A DNA stretch of 50,002 nt from CAZGDB01 sp964524705 (GCA_964524705.1 CAZGDB010000009.1:1-50002); one strand, 5' to 3'; positions 16,697 to 25,106 are shown, counted from the first letter of the stretch. Numbers and translations: made by a program. Notes: generated from the letters alone by a model not told the origin.

Positions 16697-19093
16697 ATGA
16701 CCTCATTTCTGTTTATAGTTTCGGTTTTAGGTGCGATTTTCTTAAGTCTTTTTCTAGATCTTGCGCGTAAAAAGGGATGTTTGTTCGTAGGTGCATCACT
16801 GATTTTAGTTACCCAACTATTTCCTCCTGGGTTTTGGACCTTTGTGTTAGTCAATATTGCAGTAGGTCTTGGGATCTTACTCTTATGGCCGGATAGCTTT
16901 AGGCAACGCCGGATTATCGCTCCTTTACTGCAAGCCCTGAAAAATAACTTACGTGCCCTCTCTGAAACAGAAAGGATTGCTTTAAAGGCTGGCAGTGTTT
17001 CTATAGAAGGCGAGTTTTTTAAGGGTCAAGTAGATTGGGATCATTGGCTCAAAATGCCCCACAGTACGTTAAGTGAGGAAGAGCAAGCTTTTTTAGACGG
17101 ACCTTGTCAAGCTTTATGTGAAATGCTCAATGATTGGGACTATACCCAATATCGTTATGATTTATCTCCTGAGGTCTGGGACTTTCTTAAAAACCGTGGT
17201 TTCTTTTCACTCATTATTCCTAAAGCCTATGGTGGTTTAGAATTTTCAGCCTTAGCACAGGGTGCCATTTTACAAAAAATTGCAGCTAAAAGTCTTTTAG
17301 CCGCTTCTGTTGTTGCCGTGCCTAATACCTTAGGCCCCGGGGAGCTGATTCGGCATTATGGTACACAGCAACAAAAAGACTATTATCTTCCCCGTTTAGC
17401 CAAAGGTATTGAGCTGCCCTGTTTTGCCTTAACGGGCCCTTATGCAGGATCTGACGCCACCGCCATCCCGGATATGGGTATCGTAGAATATGGAGTTTGG
17501 GAGGGGCAAAAAACTTTAGGGATAATACTTAACTTTGCTAAAAGGTATATTACTTTAGCGCCAAATGCGACCTTAATTGGGTTAGCTTTTAGATTAAAAG
17601 ATCCACAACAACTCTTAGGATCTGAAACTGACCTGGGTATTACCTGTGCTTTACTACCCCGTACGTTGCCCGGTATAGAAATTGGATTACGGCATCTGCC
17701 GCTCAACGTTCCCTTTCCGAATGGACCGATTATCGGAAAAGATGTCTTTATTCCTTTACATTTTATTATTGGTGGAACCGATGGTATTGGACACGGTTGG
17801 AAAATGTTGGTGGAGTGCCTTTCTGCAGGTAGAGGGATAGCCTTACCTGCCAGTAGTGTAGGGATTGCCAAAATAGGCACCCTCACCACCAGTGCCTACA
17901 CGCGCATTCGGCGTCAATTTAACAATGCCTTAGCAGATTTTGAAGGGATACAATTGCCCTTAGCGGAAATGGCTGGGACCACCTATCTTTTAGATTCCAG
18001 TTTACAATTTTTATTAGGCCGCTTTGATGCAGGTGAATCACCTTCTGTATTGGGTGCGATTGCCAAATGCTACAGCACAGAATTAGGTCGTCATCTCAGT
18101 GCGATTGCGATGGATTTGCACGGTGGTAAAGGCATTATGTTGGGCCCTAACAATTATCTTGCGCGTTATTATCAAGGAGCCTGTATTGGGGTCACGGTAG
18201 AGGGTGCAAATATTCTAACCCGCAACTTAATTATTTTTGGGCAAGGTGCAGTTCGTTGTCACCCCTTTATTTTAAAAGAAATTGAAGCGATTCAAATGGG
18301 AGATATTGCAGCTTTAGATACATTGCTATTATCTCATACTGCACTTGTAAGTGGGAATGTTGGTAGAAGTTTATTATATAAACTCTGTTTTTGGTTACCT
18401 CGTAAAAGAGCGCGTAATTTACCGGCCGCCTTACATTTACTCACCCGTAGCTGCTTACACTTTAGTTTGATTTCTGAAATGTGTTTTGTACAGTATGGTG
18501 CCAAACTTAAATTTAAAGAAGCTATTGGAGGTCGACTTGCAGATCTCTTAGCCTATCTCTATTTTGCCTTTACAGTCGTGCATCGTTATCACACCGATAA
18601 AATGCCCCAAGCACACACTGAAATTTTTCACTGGGCCTTTGATTTTGCGATAGCAAAATATTGGCAAGCATATCAACAATTGCTTCCTAATTTGCCTTGG
18701 CATTTACGTGTGTTTCTCAAAATCTGTGCCCCCTGGAGTACACAACCTGTTTGGCCACGAGATAATCAGTCCTTGCCCTTGGCACATGCTTTAACCCGTC
18801 CAGGGGCCTTAAGAGACCTGTTTATGCCTTACTTACCCCAAGATGCAACGCACCCTTGGAAAAAACTAGAAACTGCTTGTGCTTTATTTGACCATTTAGA
18901 GCCGCTCTTTAAAAAGATACATAAAGCTTTCCCTGAAATGCTCGAAGGTGAATGGTTAGCTGCTTGTGACCAGTTTCATATGCTCTCAGAAGCAGAGCGC
19001 GAGACTCTGAAAACGGCCCTCACTTTACAAGCTGAGATCTGTGGTGTGGATGCCTTTAGCTTAGAGATGCTCCAAAACAAAGATCCCAAGTAA
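16697..19093 (+). CDS. fadE: Membrane-associated acyl-CoA dehydrogenase FadE
   Basis: FadE catalyses the first step of fatty-acid beta-oxidation, acyl-CoA to trans-2-enoyl-CoA with FAD. At 798 residues it is close to the roughly 815-residue E. coli enzyme and far longer than ordinary acyl-CoA dehydrogenases. Two N-terminal hydrophobic helices (FLFIVSVLGAIFLSLFLDL and FWTFVLVNIAVGLGILLLW) precede the dehydrogenase core at about residues 90-530 (FALTGPYAGSDATAIPD; DLHGGKGIMLGPNNYLAR), followed by a DUF1974 tail. fadD lies 8 kb away on the other strand. A long hairpin follows the stop codon by four bases. Confidence 0.95.
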   Translation: MTSFLFIVSVLGAIFLSLFLDLARKKGCLFVGASLILVTQLFPPGFWTFVLVNIAVGLGILLLWPDSFRQRRIIAPLLQALKNNLRALSETERIALKAGSVSIEGEFFKGQVDWDHWLKMPHSTLSEEEQAFLDGPCQALCEMLNDWDYTQYRYDLSPEVWDFLKNRGFFSLIIPKAYGGLEFSALAQGAILQKIAAKSLLAASVVAVPNTLGPGELIRHYGTQQQKDYYLPRLAKGIELPCFALTGPYAGSDATAIPDMGIVEYGVWEGQKTLGIILNFAKRYITLAPNATLIGLAFRLKDPQQLLGSETDLGITCALLPRTLPGIEIGLRHLPLNVPFPNGPIIGKDVFIPLHFIIGGTDGIGHGWKMLVECLSAGRGIALPASSVGIAKIGTLTTSAYTRIRRQFNNALADFEGIQLPLAEMAGTTYLLDSSLQFLLGRFDAGESPSVLGAIAKCYSTELGRHLSAIAMDLHGGKGIMLGPNNYLARYYQGACIGVTVEGANILTRNLIIFGQGAVRCHPFILKEIEAIQMGDIAALDTLLLSHTALVSGNVGRSLLYKLCFWLPRKRARNLPAALHLLTRSCLHFSLISEMCFVQYGAKLKFKEAIGGRLADLLAYLYFAFTVVHRYHTDKMPQAHTEIFHWAFDFAIAKYWQAYQQLLPNLPWHLRVFLKICAPWSTQPVWPRDNQSLPLAHALTRPGALRDLFMPYLPQDATHPWKKLETACALFDHLEPLFKKIHKAFPEMLEGEWLAACDQFHMLSEAERETLKTALTLQAEICGVDAFSLEMLQNKDPK

Positions 19094-19097
19094 ACTA

Positions 19098-19146
19098 AGA
19101 CTGTATTCCGAAAATGTCCGCCATTTTCGGAATACAGTCTATTTTT
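19098..19146 (+). terminator. Perfect 19-bp hairpin after fadE, probable terminator
   Basis: The arms 19098-19116 (AGACTGTATTCCGAAAATG) and 19122-19140 are perfect reverse complements with a 5-base loop, followed by ATTTTTAC. This fits a rho-independent terminator for fadE. A 19-bp perfect stem with an AT-rich interior is longer than a terminator needs, so it may also be a palindromic element (see findings). Confidence 0.7.
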
Positions 19147-19232
19147 ACATAACACTTTGATTTTATTGAATAATCAACTGTTGTTGTAACGCTTTAGTAC
19201 AGTTGTTTGGCGCGACCTCCAAGCTGCGTCAC

Positions 19233-19268
19233 TTTATCTGGCGCAGTTGTTGAGTTGCGCCAGATAAA
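19233..19268. repeat. Perfect 13-bp inverted repeat downstream of the DUF4143 ATPase
   Basis: TTTATCTGGCGCA (19233-19245) and TGCGCCAGATAAA (19256-19268) are perfect complements around a 10-base loop. No T-run follows on either strand, so it is not a standard terminator. It lies 41 bases beyond the stop of the minus-strand ATPase gene and 92 bases after the fadE hairpin. Confidence 0.6.
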
Positions 19269-19308
19269 CCACTAGGCTCACAAGCACTCTTAAATATTGT
19301 CTTATTTT

Positions 19309-20628
19309 TTATTGTAAATTTTTTATTTTTAGCGTCCATTTCCAAAAAGGAATGATATGAATAGTCAGTTCTTTATGTTGCAGAGTTTTTTCTAGATCAC
19401 CGGTGATAATAAACAAACTGGATGTTTTGAGCTCTACTGCCGCCTCAAGTAATGCTGAGATTTCTCTTTCATAGGTTTTTTGAGCACTCATATCAAAACA
19501 ACATTGATAAAGTGATAACATTCCAGTTTCTGATAAGACTACAAAATCAATTTCTTTATTATTCTTAGTTTTATAATAATATATATCTGCATATTGTCTT
19601 CTCAGTTCTAAAAAAGTAGCATTTTCAAGCGCAGGCCCTTGATTAAAATGTGGATTTATTGAATAGGCAGATAAGATTCCAGGGTCTACCGTATATATTT
19701 TTTTAGGATTAATCTGGCGTTTTCGTAAAGATAAATCATAAATAGGAATAAAAAAAATCAAATAGGCGTCTTGAAAATATTCCACATATTCATAGAGCGT
19801 ATTTTTAGAAATACTGGCTCCTTGAGATTTTAAGTCATTAAATTTTTTTGTGATGCTCAACGGCGCACTAATATTTTGCAGACAGAAGAACAAGAACATT
19901 TTAAGCACAGTAGTGTTAGCAATTTTGTAGCGGTCAATAATATCTCTAAAAATTACTGAATTGACATAACTTTGTAAAAGATCTCTATATCTGTCAGGCT
20001 CTATAAATAGTGTTTCAGGGAACCCTCCATGTGAGAGATAATGTTGACAGTGATATCTTAAAAGAGATTGATTTTTTGAGGTAAGTACTAGAGTTGGATC
20101 AATCTGTTGAAAAGATAAATATTCACTGAAATGAAATGGGAATACTTCTGTGCTGATCGCCCTTCCGCGTAAATTAGTAGCAATTTCTTTACTCAACATT
20201 TTCGCAGAAGAGCCAGTTATAAAAATAGACATTTTTTCTTTGTCCAATAAGCGTCGAACGAAACTTTCCCATCCTGGAATAAGGTGAATTGCATCAAAAT
20301 AAAACACGACTTCTTTATCATGTGCAAATTGCGGATAGAGATCAAAATAAGCGGTTATAATATCAGTAAAATTTTCTGATTTAAAAGACAACAAGCGGTC
20401 ATCCTCAAAATTGAGGTAAAGCAATTTTTCTTTAGGAACCTGTGCTTGCAATTGTGCATGAATATGCTGATACATCAACCAAGTTTTACCTGTTCGACGC
20501 ATCCCCATGAAGACTTGAACTTTTCGTATATTTTCTGGAAAGATTTGAAAATGGATTTGGCGCGGGACCGGTATAGGCAGTTGTGCTTGATGAAACTCCA
20601 ATATCAACAGTTTAAGTAAATCTCTCAC
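19309..20628 (-). CDS. AAA ATPase with DUF4143-type C-terminus (copy 1), degenerate Walker B
   Basis: This encodes 439 residues from a GTG with an AAAGG site upstream. The N-terminal AAA domain has Walker A GMRRTGKTW (about 41-49) and sensor-like FITGSSAKML. The usual Walker B 'DEIQ' of this family reads FDAIHLIPGWE here, so the catalytic glutamate is replaced by alanine. The second half matches the DUF4143 region with a PD-(D/E)xK-like stretch, KEIDFVV then LYQC, in place of the usual EVD...EVK. Proteins of this family are common, patchily distributed and of unknown function. Copies 2 and 3 are at 34.6 and 42.9 kb but are only distantly similar. Palindromes lie on both sides of the gene. Confidence 0.85.
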   Translation of the reverse strand: MRDLLKLLILEFHQAQLPIPVPRQIHFQIFPENIRKVQVFMGMRRTGKTWLMYQHIHAQLQAQVPKEKLLYLNFEDDRLLSFKSENFTDIITAYFDLYPQFAHDKEVVFYFDAIHLIPGWESFVRRLLDKEKMSIFITGSSAKMLSKEIATNLRGRAISTEVFPFHFSEYLSFQQIDPTLVLTSKNQSLLRYHCQHYLSHGGFPETLFIEPDRYRDLLQSYVNSVIFRDIIDRYKIANTTVLKMFLFFCLQNISAPLSITKKFNDLKSQGASISKNTLYEYVEYFQDAYLIFFIPIYDLSLRKRQINPKKIYTVDPGILSAYSINPHFNQGPALENATFLELRRQYADIYYYKTKNNKEIDFVVLSETGMLSLYQCCFDMSAQKTYEREISALLEAAVELKTSSLFIITGDLEKTLQHKELTIHIIPFWKWTLKIKNLQ

Positions 20629-20663
20629 TGCTTTTAACCTTTAGAAAAGATAAAACAAGTATA

Positions 20664-20695
20664 CTTTATATCTTACAAAAGTACAAGATATTAAG
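20664..20695 (-). promoter_or_regulatory. Inverted repeat upstream of ATPase copy 1
   Basis: CTTTATATCTT (20664-20674) and AAGATATTAAG (20685-20695) match as inverted arms with one mismatch around a 10-base spacer, 36 bases upstream of the GTG. The position fits an operator over the promoter. It resembles in placement, not in sequence, the palindromes before copies 2 and 3. Confidence 0.45.
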
Positions 20696-20831
20696 AAGTT
20701 GTCCTTTTTAAAAATACAAACCAGATATGGATGCAATTGCACTTAATCCTGTAAAGGGCAGCAATGCCCGCTAGTGCACATTCCCCTTTATTCACCAGGC
20801 CATTATGGATATCCTTTCGTAAATACTATAG

Positions 20832-21032
20832 TTAGCTCACTTAACAAAGATCTCATTTGTGAGCCACCCTACCACCCCAGCCAGTCTTTCAGCGGCAACT
20901 TTATTAAACACCATACACAAAGAATTTCTTAAAATTCCAGATACTTGCATACGCCGTAGCAACATGACTTTGGCGGATATTGTGATGTCTGGATTAGCGG
21001 TATTCGGATTAAAATATCCTTCTTTAGGGTAG
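20832..21032 (+). pseudogene. Decayed IS transposase N-terminus
   Basis: A plus-strand open stretch between TAG codons reads ...PASLSAATLLNTIHKEF, LKIPDTCIRRSNMTLADIV and MSGLAVFGLKYPSL before a stop at 21030. The 'LxDxxMSGLAxFxLKYPSLL' motif is one I associate with the N-terminus of an IS transposase family (IS1202/ISNCY-like), where it continues to several hundred residues. Here it stops after about 66 codons, with no ribosome site and no recognisable continuation before the minisatellite. I read it as a remnant. No terminal inverted repeats were identified. Confidence 0.55.
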
Positions 21033-21136
21033 CTTTCAGGAAAGTGACGCATCAAATAAACATCAGGCCCAGATCACTTTCAGGCCTTTCGCCCGTTGCA
21101 ATTCTTTAAGGTTCAGCGGACAGTGCTGGCATCAAG

Positions 21137-21375
21137 CCCAAATATGGCCTTGGAGATGGCCGTCGAGCCCAAATATGGCCTTGGAGATGGCCGTCGAGCC
21201 CAAATATGGCCTTGGAGATGNNNNNNNNNNNNNNNNNNNNNNNNNNNNNNNNNNNNNNNNNNNNNNNNNNNNNNNNNNNNNNNNNNNNNNNNNNNNNNNN
21301 NNNNNNNNNNNNNNNNNNNNCCAAATATGGCCTTGGAGATGGCCGTCGAGCCCAAATATGGCCTTGGAGATGGCC
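21137..21375. repeat. 31-bp tandem repeat (minisatellite) interrupted by an assembly gap
   Basis: The unit starts CCCAAATATGGCC and ends GGCCGTCGAG, with copies beginning at 21137, 21168 and 21199, then a 100-N gap, then copies at 21320/21321 and 21351. The copies shown are identical apart from the truncated ends, so the array is recent or homogenised. Because 31 is not a multiple of three, the open frames through it rotate and it is unlikely to be coding. The unit contains overlapping GGCC dyads. The true copy number is unknown. Confidence 0.9.
21221..21320. other. 100-N assembly gap inside the tandem repeat
   Basis: Exactly 100 Ns is a conventional placeholder for a gap of unknown size. 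Both edges are in the same repeat, so the assembler most likely failed on the array rather than on unrelated DNA. Confidence 0.9.
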
Positions 21376-21456
21376 TCCAAAAGTATACACTCCTGTATAT
21401 GGACACCAGGCCGACAATCTTTTAGTGCACCCGCTACCCTGGCATAGCAGTGGGAG

Positions 21457-22878
21457 TTATTTAATCTTTAACAACCATACTGCATGTCGTCCACGCCCGT
21501 GTGAATCAACTCTGCCTAATGCTCTTAATGTAGTCAGATCATTACGTAATGTTCTTTCAGGGACTGATAATTTAAAATGCTCCAGTAAAGTCGACAGTTT
21601 GGTTTCTCCATTTTGCTCTAAAAATGAGATAATTATCTTTTGTCGTGCTGTCAGATCGCCTAAATCTTCAGATTTTTTTAAATCCTGCTCTCCCATCCTT
21701 TGCATTACTTCTGCAAATCTAAACTCTACCGACACCCCTCTTGAGTATTCCGTAAAACTAGGAGGTGCAATACCATGTTCACGACATTCTTCAAAAATCT
21801 TCAGCGTCCCAGTCCCCCAGGCTTCTATAAACCCACGCCTATAAAAAACGTTAGCAATCAATTTATTTCTGCGCTGAGAAGTATGGGGATACTGTAAATC
21901 TCCCACTTCTAGTCCTGGTGGAAGCTGGCCACTATTCCAGATCTCCAGGCGATCATCAAAAATAGCCAGGGTAATTTCTGTCCCTCGATTAGCATAATCA
22001 CGATGACATATCGCATTAATCAGTGCTTCCCGTACTGCTAAAATTGGCAATGTTGGTTTATCAATACGCACAAAACTATCAGTACTATAACTACTGGCAA
22101 TAGATAAATGTCTACCCATAAAAACTTCAGCCTCACGTAAAATACTAAAGGCATTACCATAAAATTCTTTATTATCTAAAAAATCACCGGTTTTACTTAA
22201 CCCTATAAATCTTGCCATTTTAAGCATACAGTGTGAATACAGCGAGGTTATTTTTTTTGCATATAAAATAACCGCTGCATTTTTTAGTTGTCCATCTCTC
22301 ACAAGATCCAAACTGGATAAGACTTCCAAAGTAGTTTGGGTTCGTGCCTCAGGTGGAAGGCGTCCCACGGTAATTCCATTACTGACTGTATGCTGGATTT
22401 CTGTTTCATCCAGATCTGCAATCGTATACCCTTCGGCTAGATAATCTTCCCAAGAATAATGATGTTTTCCTCTTTGAACTAACCTTTGTTCATACGCATC
22501 CTGGCCCATCACGCTTGTGCTGGACTGTACCCGAATATAAGGACGACCGTCATAGACATAAGGCTGATGGGCACTAGGAAAAGCGGTAATCACAATAATC
22601 GATTTATTCGCTTCGATTTCCACATACTGAACTGTAATGCCAGGGCTTGGCTCAAAGTGACGTAACTCATTAGCAATTTCCAAACGCGTATTATCCGTTA
22701 CCATTTGTCCTACTAAACGTCCATCTGGTTTAACCCCTATCAATACAGTCCCACCTTGATGATTTAAAAATCCACAGAGGGTCTGACATGCTTTTTTAAG
22801 CTCAGCAGTCGTAGTCTTAAACTCAAGAACCTCAGATTCTCCTTTGCTAATTAACATCTTAACGTGTTCTAAATCCAT
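21457..22878 (-). CDS. AlbA_2 (Schlafen-type) / HATPase_c_4 / winged-helix protein
   Basis: This encodes 473 residues from the ATG at 22878, with GAGGG nine bases upstream; an in-frame TTG at 22893 is less likely. Order: AlbA_2 domain (about residues 10-125; ESEVLEFKTTTAELKKACQT, FLNHQGGTVLIGVKPDG, PYIRVQSSTSVM). A central ATP-binding region typical of the family follows (about 240-370; VREALINAICHRDYANRG, WGTGTLKIFEECREHG). A C-terminal winged helix covers about 410-470 (LTARQKIIISFLEQNGETK). Such proteins are annotated as RecG-like helicases or regulators but lack helicase motifs. The AbrB gene 4 bases upstream forms an operon with it. Confidence 0.85.
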   Translation of the reverse strand: MDLEHVKMLISKGESEVLEFKTTTAELKKACQTLCGFLNHQGGTVLIGVKPDGRLVGQMVTDNTRLEIANELRHFEPSPGITVQYVEIEANKSIIVITAFPSAHQPYVYDGRPYIRVQSSTSVMGQDAYEQRLVQRGKHHYSWEDYLAEGYTIADLDETEIQHTVSNGITVGRLPPEARTQTTLEVLSSLDLVRDGQLKNAAVILYAKKITSLYSHCMLKMARFIGLSKTGDFLDNKEFYGNAFSILREAEVFMGRHLSIASSYSTDSFVRIDKPTLPILAVREALINAICHRDYANRGTEITLAIFDDRLEIWNSGQLPPGLEVGDLQYPHTSQRRNKLIANVFYRRGFIEAWGTGTLKIFEECREHGIAPPSFTEYSRGVSVEFRFAEVMQRMGEQDLKKSEDLGDLTARQKIIISFLEQNGETKLSTLLEHFKLSVPERTLRNDLTTLRALGRVDSHGRGRHAVWLLKIK

Positions 22879-22882
22879 GATT

Positions 22883-23086
22883 TTATCCCTCAATTCCCTG
22901 AGCTTTTTTTAGTAACCTTTTTAATTCTTTTTGAGGTGTCGGTGCTAATTTTTTAAAAATAATGACATCCTCCACCACAGAGACAATAAATTTATCACCT
23001 ATGGCGAGATCCAAAACTGTCCGAATTTCCTCAGGAATCACCACTTGGCCTTTGGTCGTCATTTTCGTAGTACCAAATATAGACAT
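22883..23086 (-). CDS. AbrB/SpoVT/MazE-type DNA-binding protein
   Basis: A 67-residue swapped-hairpin protein with the typical opening TKMTTKGQVVIPEEIRTVL and GDKFIVSVVEDVIIFKK. A lysine-rich helix at the end (ELKRLLKKAQ) could contact a partner. AbrB-fold proteins of this size are usually antitoxins or repressors of their own operon. The next gene, the AlbA_2 ATPase, starts 4 bases after its stop, so the two look like a regulator/effector pair. A palindrome sits 18-35 bases upstream of the ATG. Confidence 0.9.
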   Translation of the reverse strand: MSIFGTTKMTTKGQVVIPEEIRTVLDLAIGDKFIVSVVEDVIIFKKLAPTPQKELKRLLKKAQGIEG

Positions 23087-23103
23087 GTTTGTACTGCCTT
23101 TAA

Positions 23104-23121
23104 TTTCCTACTTGTAGGAAA
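23104..23121 (-). promoter_or_regulatory. Palindromic operator candidate before the AbrB gene
   Basis: TTTCCTAC and GTAGGAAA are perfect inverted arms separated by TT. The site is 18 bases from the AbrB start. AbrB/MazE antitoxins commonly bind such palindromes to repress their own operon, so autoregulation is the natural inference. Confidence 0.55.
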
Positions 23122-23234
23122 ATGGTAACAAAAGCTTATATACAAAACAAGCAATTTATAATGAAACCAAGAGAAAATTTATAATGCAAGACACTGCAGC
23201 ATAGGGTGTCCCACACTGCAGCTTTCAAGGATTA

Positions 23235-23498
23235 CTAGCATAACCCTTCGGATAAAGTAACATTCGACTCTAAAACAGAATGGTCTCCGGTTTGATCAAG
23301 CTGAACACGGATCTTATCAGGATCTATCTTCACATAACGTTGCAAGACTTCTAAAATTTCACTTTGCAAACGCTTTACTAATTCAGGTCCACCCTCTTGA
23401 CTACTTTCATGAGAGACTATGATCTGCAAACGCTCTTTCGCAATGCTGGCAGACGCGCGTTTAGGCTGCCTAAACCAAAAACGCTCAAGAATTTTCAT
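23235..23498 (-). CDS. minE: Cell-division topological factor MinE
   Basis: An 87-residue MinE: the N-terminal membrane-targeting/anti-MinCD segment (FWFRQPKRASASIAKERLQ) is followed by the beta-rich dimer domain (LQIIVSHE... through KIRVQLDQ). MinE stimulates MinD ATPase and drives Min oscillation, so that the Z ring forms at mid-cell. The ATG lies 14 bases inside the end of minD, and the order minC-minD-minE is the standard one. The 148 bases after it carry two direct copies of ACACTGCAGC (23191 and 23213) but no clear terminator. Confidence 0.95.
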   Translation of the reverse strand: MKILERFWFRQPKRASASIAKERLQIIVSHESSQEGGPELVKRLQSEILEVLQRYVKIDPDKIRVQLDQTGDHSVLESNVTLSEGLC

Positions 23499-24330
23499 GT
23501 TGACTCCTAAACAAGGGTAATTTATCCATCCATTTACGTGCCCAGCTCTTTTCAGGGGCTAATAAAGGAATGTTTTCGCCTAATAAGCGACTCACAGTAT
23601 CTTCATAAGCTTGTTTGGCTTCTGAAGGTGTATCCAAAGTCACCGGCACCCCACGGTTAGAAGCAGCCAGTACAGCAGGAGACTCTGGAATCACCCCAAT
23701 AACGGGAATCGATAAAATTTCAGTCACATCTTCCAGGCTCATCATTTCACCCTTTTGTACACGTCCTTCATGGTAACGTGTCAACACTAAGTGAATTTTG
23801 ACTGGTTCTAAATTGTTTTCTGCACGATAAGACTTGCTTGCTAACATCCCAATCATACGGTCAGAATCCCGCACAGAAGAGACTTCAGGATTGGTCACAA
23901 CAATGGCTTCATCCGCATAATACAGCGCCATGAGTGCCCCACGCTCTATTCCAGCAGGAGAATCACAGACTATAAAATCAAAGGTTTCTTTCAACTCATT
24001 CAAAACACGCTCAACCCCTTCTTGGGTTAAGGCATCTTTATCACGCGTTTGAGAAGCAGGTAAAATATAAAGCTTCTCGCAACGACGGTCTTTGATCAAA
24101 GCCTGCCCTAAGTTAGCGTCCTGATTTATTACATTTACAAAATCATAAATCACACGACGTTCACAACCTGTCACGAGATCTAAGTTTCGTAAGCCGATAT
24201 CAAAATCAATAATTACGGTCTTATAGCCACGCTGCGCCAACGCTGCACCAACTGCCGCACTGGTCGTAGTCTTTCCCACACCGCCTTTACCGGAGGTGAT
24301 GACGATAATACGCGCACCATTCTTTGCCAA
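23485..24330 (-). CDS. minD: Septum-site-determining ATPase MinD
   Basis: MinD is a 281-residue ParA-family ATPase that recruits MinC to the membrane. It carries the deviant Walker A SGKGGVGKTT at residues 13-22, FDIGLRNLDLVTGCE, the Walker B-type FIVCDSPAGIE, and a C-terminal amphipathic membrane-targeting helix with basic and aromatic residues (KSWARKWMDKLPLF). The start is a TTG at 24330 with a strong AAGGGG site seven bases upstream; no ATG fits better. Confidence 0.97.
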   Translation of the reverse strand: MAKNGARIIVITSGKGGVGKTTTSAAVGAALAQRGYKTVIIDFDIGLRNLDLVTGCERRVIYDFVNVINQDANLGQALIKDRRCEKLYILPASQTRDKDALTQEGVERVLNELKETFDFIVCDSPAGIERGALMALYYADEAIVVTNPEVSSVRDSDRMIGMLASKSYRAENNLEPVKIHLVLTRYHEGRVQKGEMMSLEDVTEILSIPVIGVIPESPAVLAASNRGVPVTLDTPSEAKQAYEDTVSRLLGENIPLLAPEKSWARKWMDKLPLFRSQHENS

Positions 24331-24383
24331 GGTAATCCCCTTAAATGATACTAAATTAATACTTCCACCTATAGATATGTAAT

Positions 24384-25106
24384 CTACAATGGGGCAATCT
24401 GCAAATGATCTTCCTCTAAATAAATCTTAACAGAGGTTTTCCAGCCCCGATCTTTAAGATCTTCACTCAATCTATAATGACCCGCAACAGATATTAGCTC
24501 AGCTTCCAAACTTTGGCAAAAGATATATGTATTTTTATCTCCTAATACCCCAGCTAATGCTCTGCCTCTTAAGGGCGCATAGATATGGATGTTCCCATCA
24601 GCCAACAGTTCTGCACCATGACTCACGGGTGCTAAGACGATCAGATCTGCCTTTCGCGCATAAATTTGCTGCCCTGAACGTACAGGTTGCGTAATAATAC
24701 GCGTAGGCGCGCCAGGGCCTTCTTGTTCTTTTGCAGGCGTGGCAGATGCTGGACTGGTAGCCCCTACTTCAACTGCACTATGTGCATCATAGGGTAATAC
24801 AGGTAAAGACAAGTCTCTAGCAGCATCACGTTGCGCCAGAGAAGCAGTTTTAAGACCAATAGGGTAGAGTTTTGCGTTCTTAACGATAGTTAAAATCGCC
24901 GCTAGATCGCAATCTCCTTCTAATTTGGTGCAATCTAAAATCACTGGCGCATATTGAAAAAAGGCGGGAGCCTGTTCAATTTTTTTAAGTAACTCAACCT
25001 CAAACTGTGGAAGATCGTGAGTCAATAATTGCAAAGACGTAAACGCATGCAACCCGCCTTTAAAGACAAAGCTGCTTTTCGTTCGTTGAGCCGTGGTACT
25101 TTGCAT
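24384..25106 (-). CDS. minC: Septum-site-determining protein MinC
   Basis: A 240-residue FtsZ-polymerisation inhibitor. The N-terminal domain (about 10-105; FVFKGGLHAFTSLQLL, APVILDCTKLEGDCDLAA) acts on FtsZ. An alanine/proline linker (SPASATPAKEQEGPGAP) leads to the beta-helical C-terminal domain (about 135-240; VRSGQQIYARKADLIVLAPV, GAELLADGNIHIYAPLRGRA), which binds MinD. The gene is first in minCDE. Confidence 0.96.
   Translation of the reverse strand: MQSTTAQRTKSSFVFKGGLHAFTSLQLLTHDLPQFEVELLKKIEQAPAFFQYAPVILDCTKLEGDCDLAAILTIVKNAKLYPIGLKTASLAQRDAARDLSLPVLPYDAHSAVEVGATSPASATPAKEQEGPGAPTRIITQPVRSGQQIYARKADLIVLAPVSHGAELLADGNIHIYAPLRGRALAGVLGDKNTYIFCQSLEAELISVAGHYRLSEDLKDRGWKTSVKIYLEEDHLQIAPL

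Noticed and set aside
20837..21055. A 72-codon minus-strand frame (MMRHFPESYPKEG...)
   Set aside because: It is the antisense of the transposase remnant, with no ribosome site or recognisable family.
21137..21375. Possible CRISPR array
   Set aside because: The units are directly joined with no variable spacers, and no cas gene is nearby.
21096..21447. Several frames through the 31-bp repeats, all containing the N gap
   Set aside because: The unit length is not a multiple of three, so the frames rotate; they are products of the repeat and not proteins.
23191..23222. Direct repeat ACACTGCAGC spaced by 22 bases after minE
   Set aside because: Short and centred on a palindromic CTGCAG; no gene depends on it and no T-run makes it a terminator.
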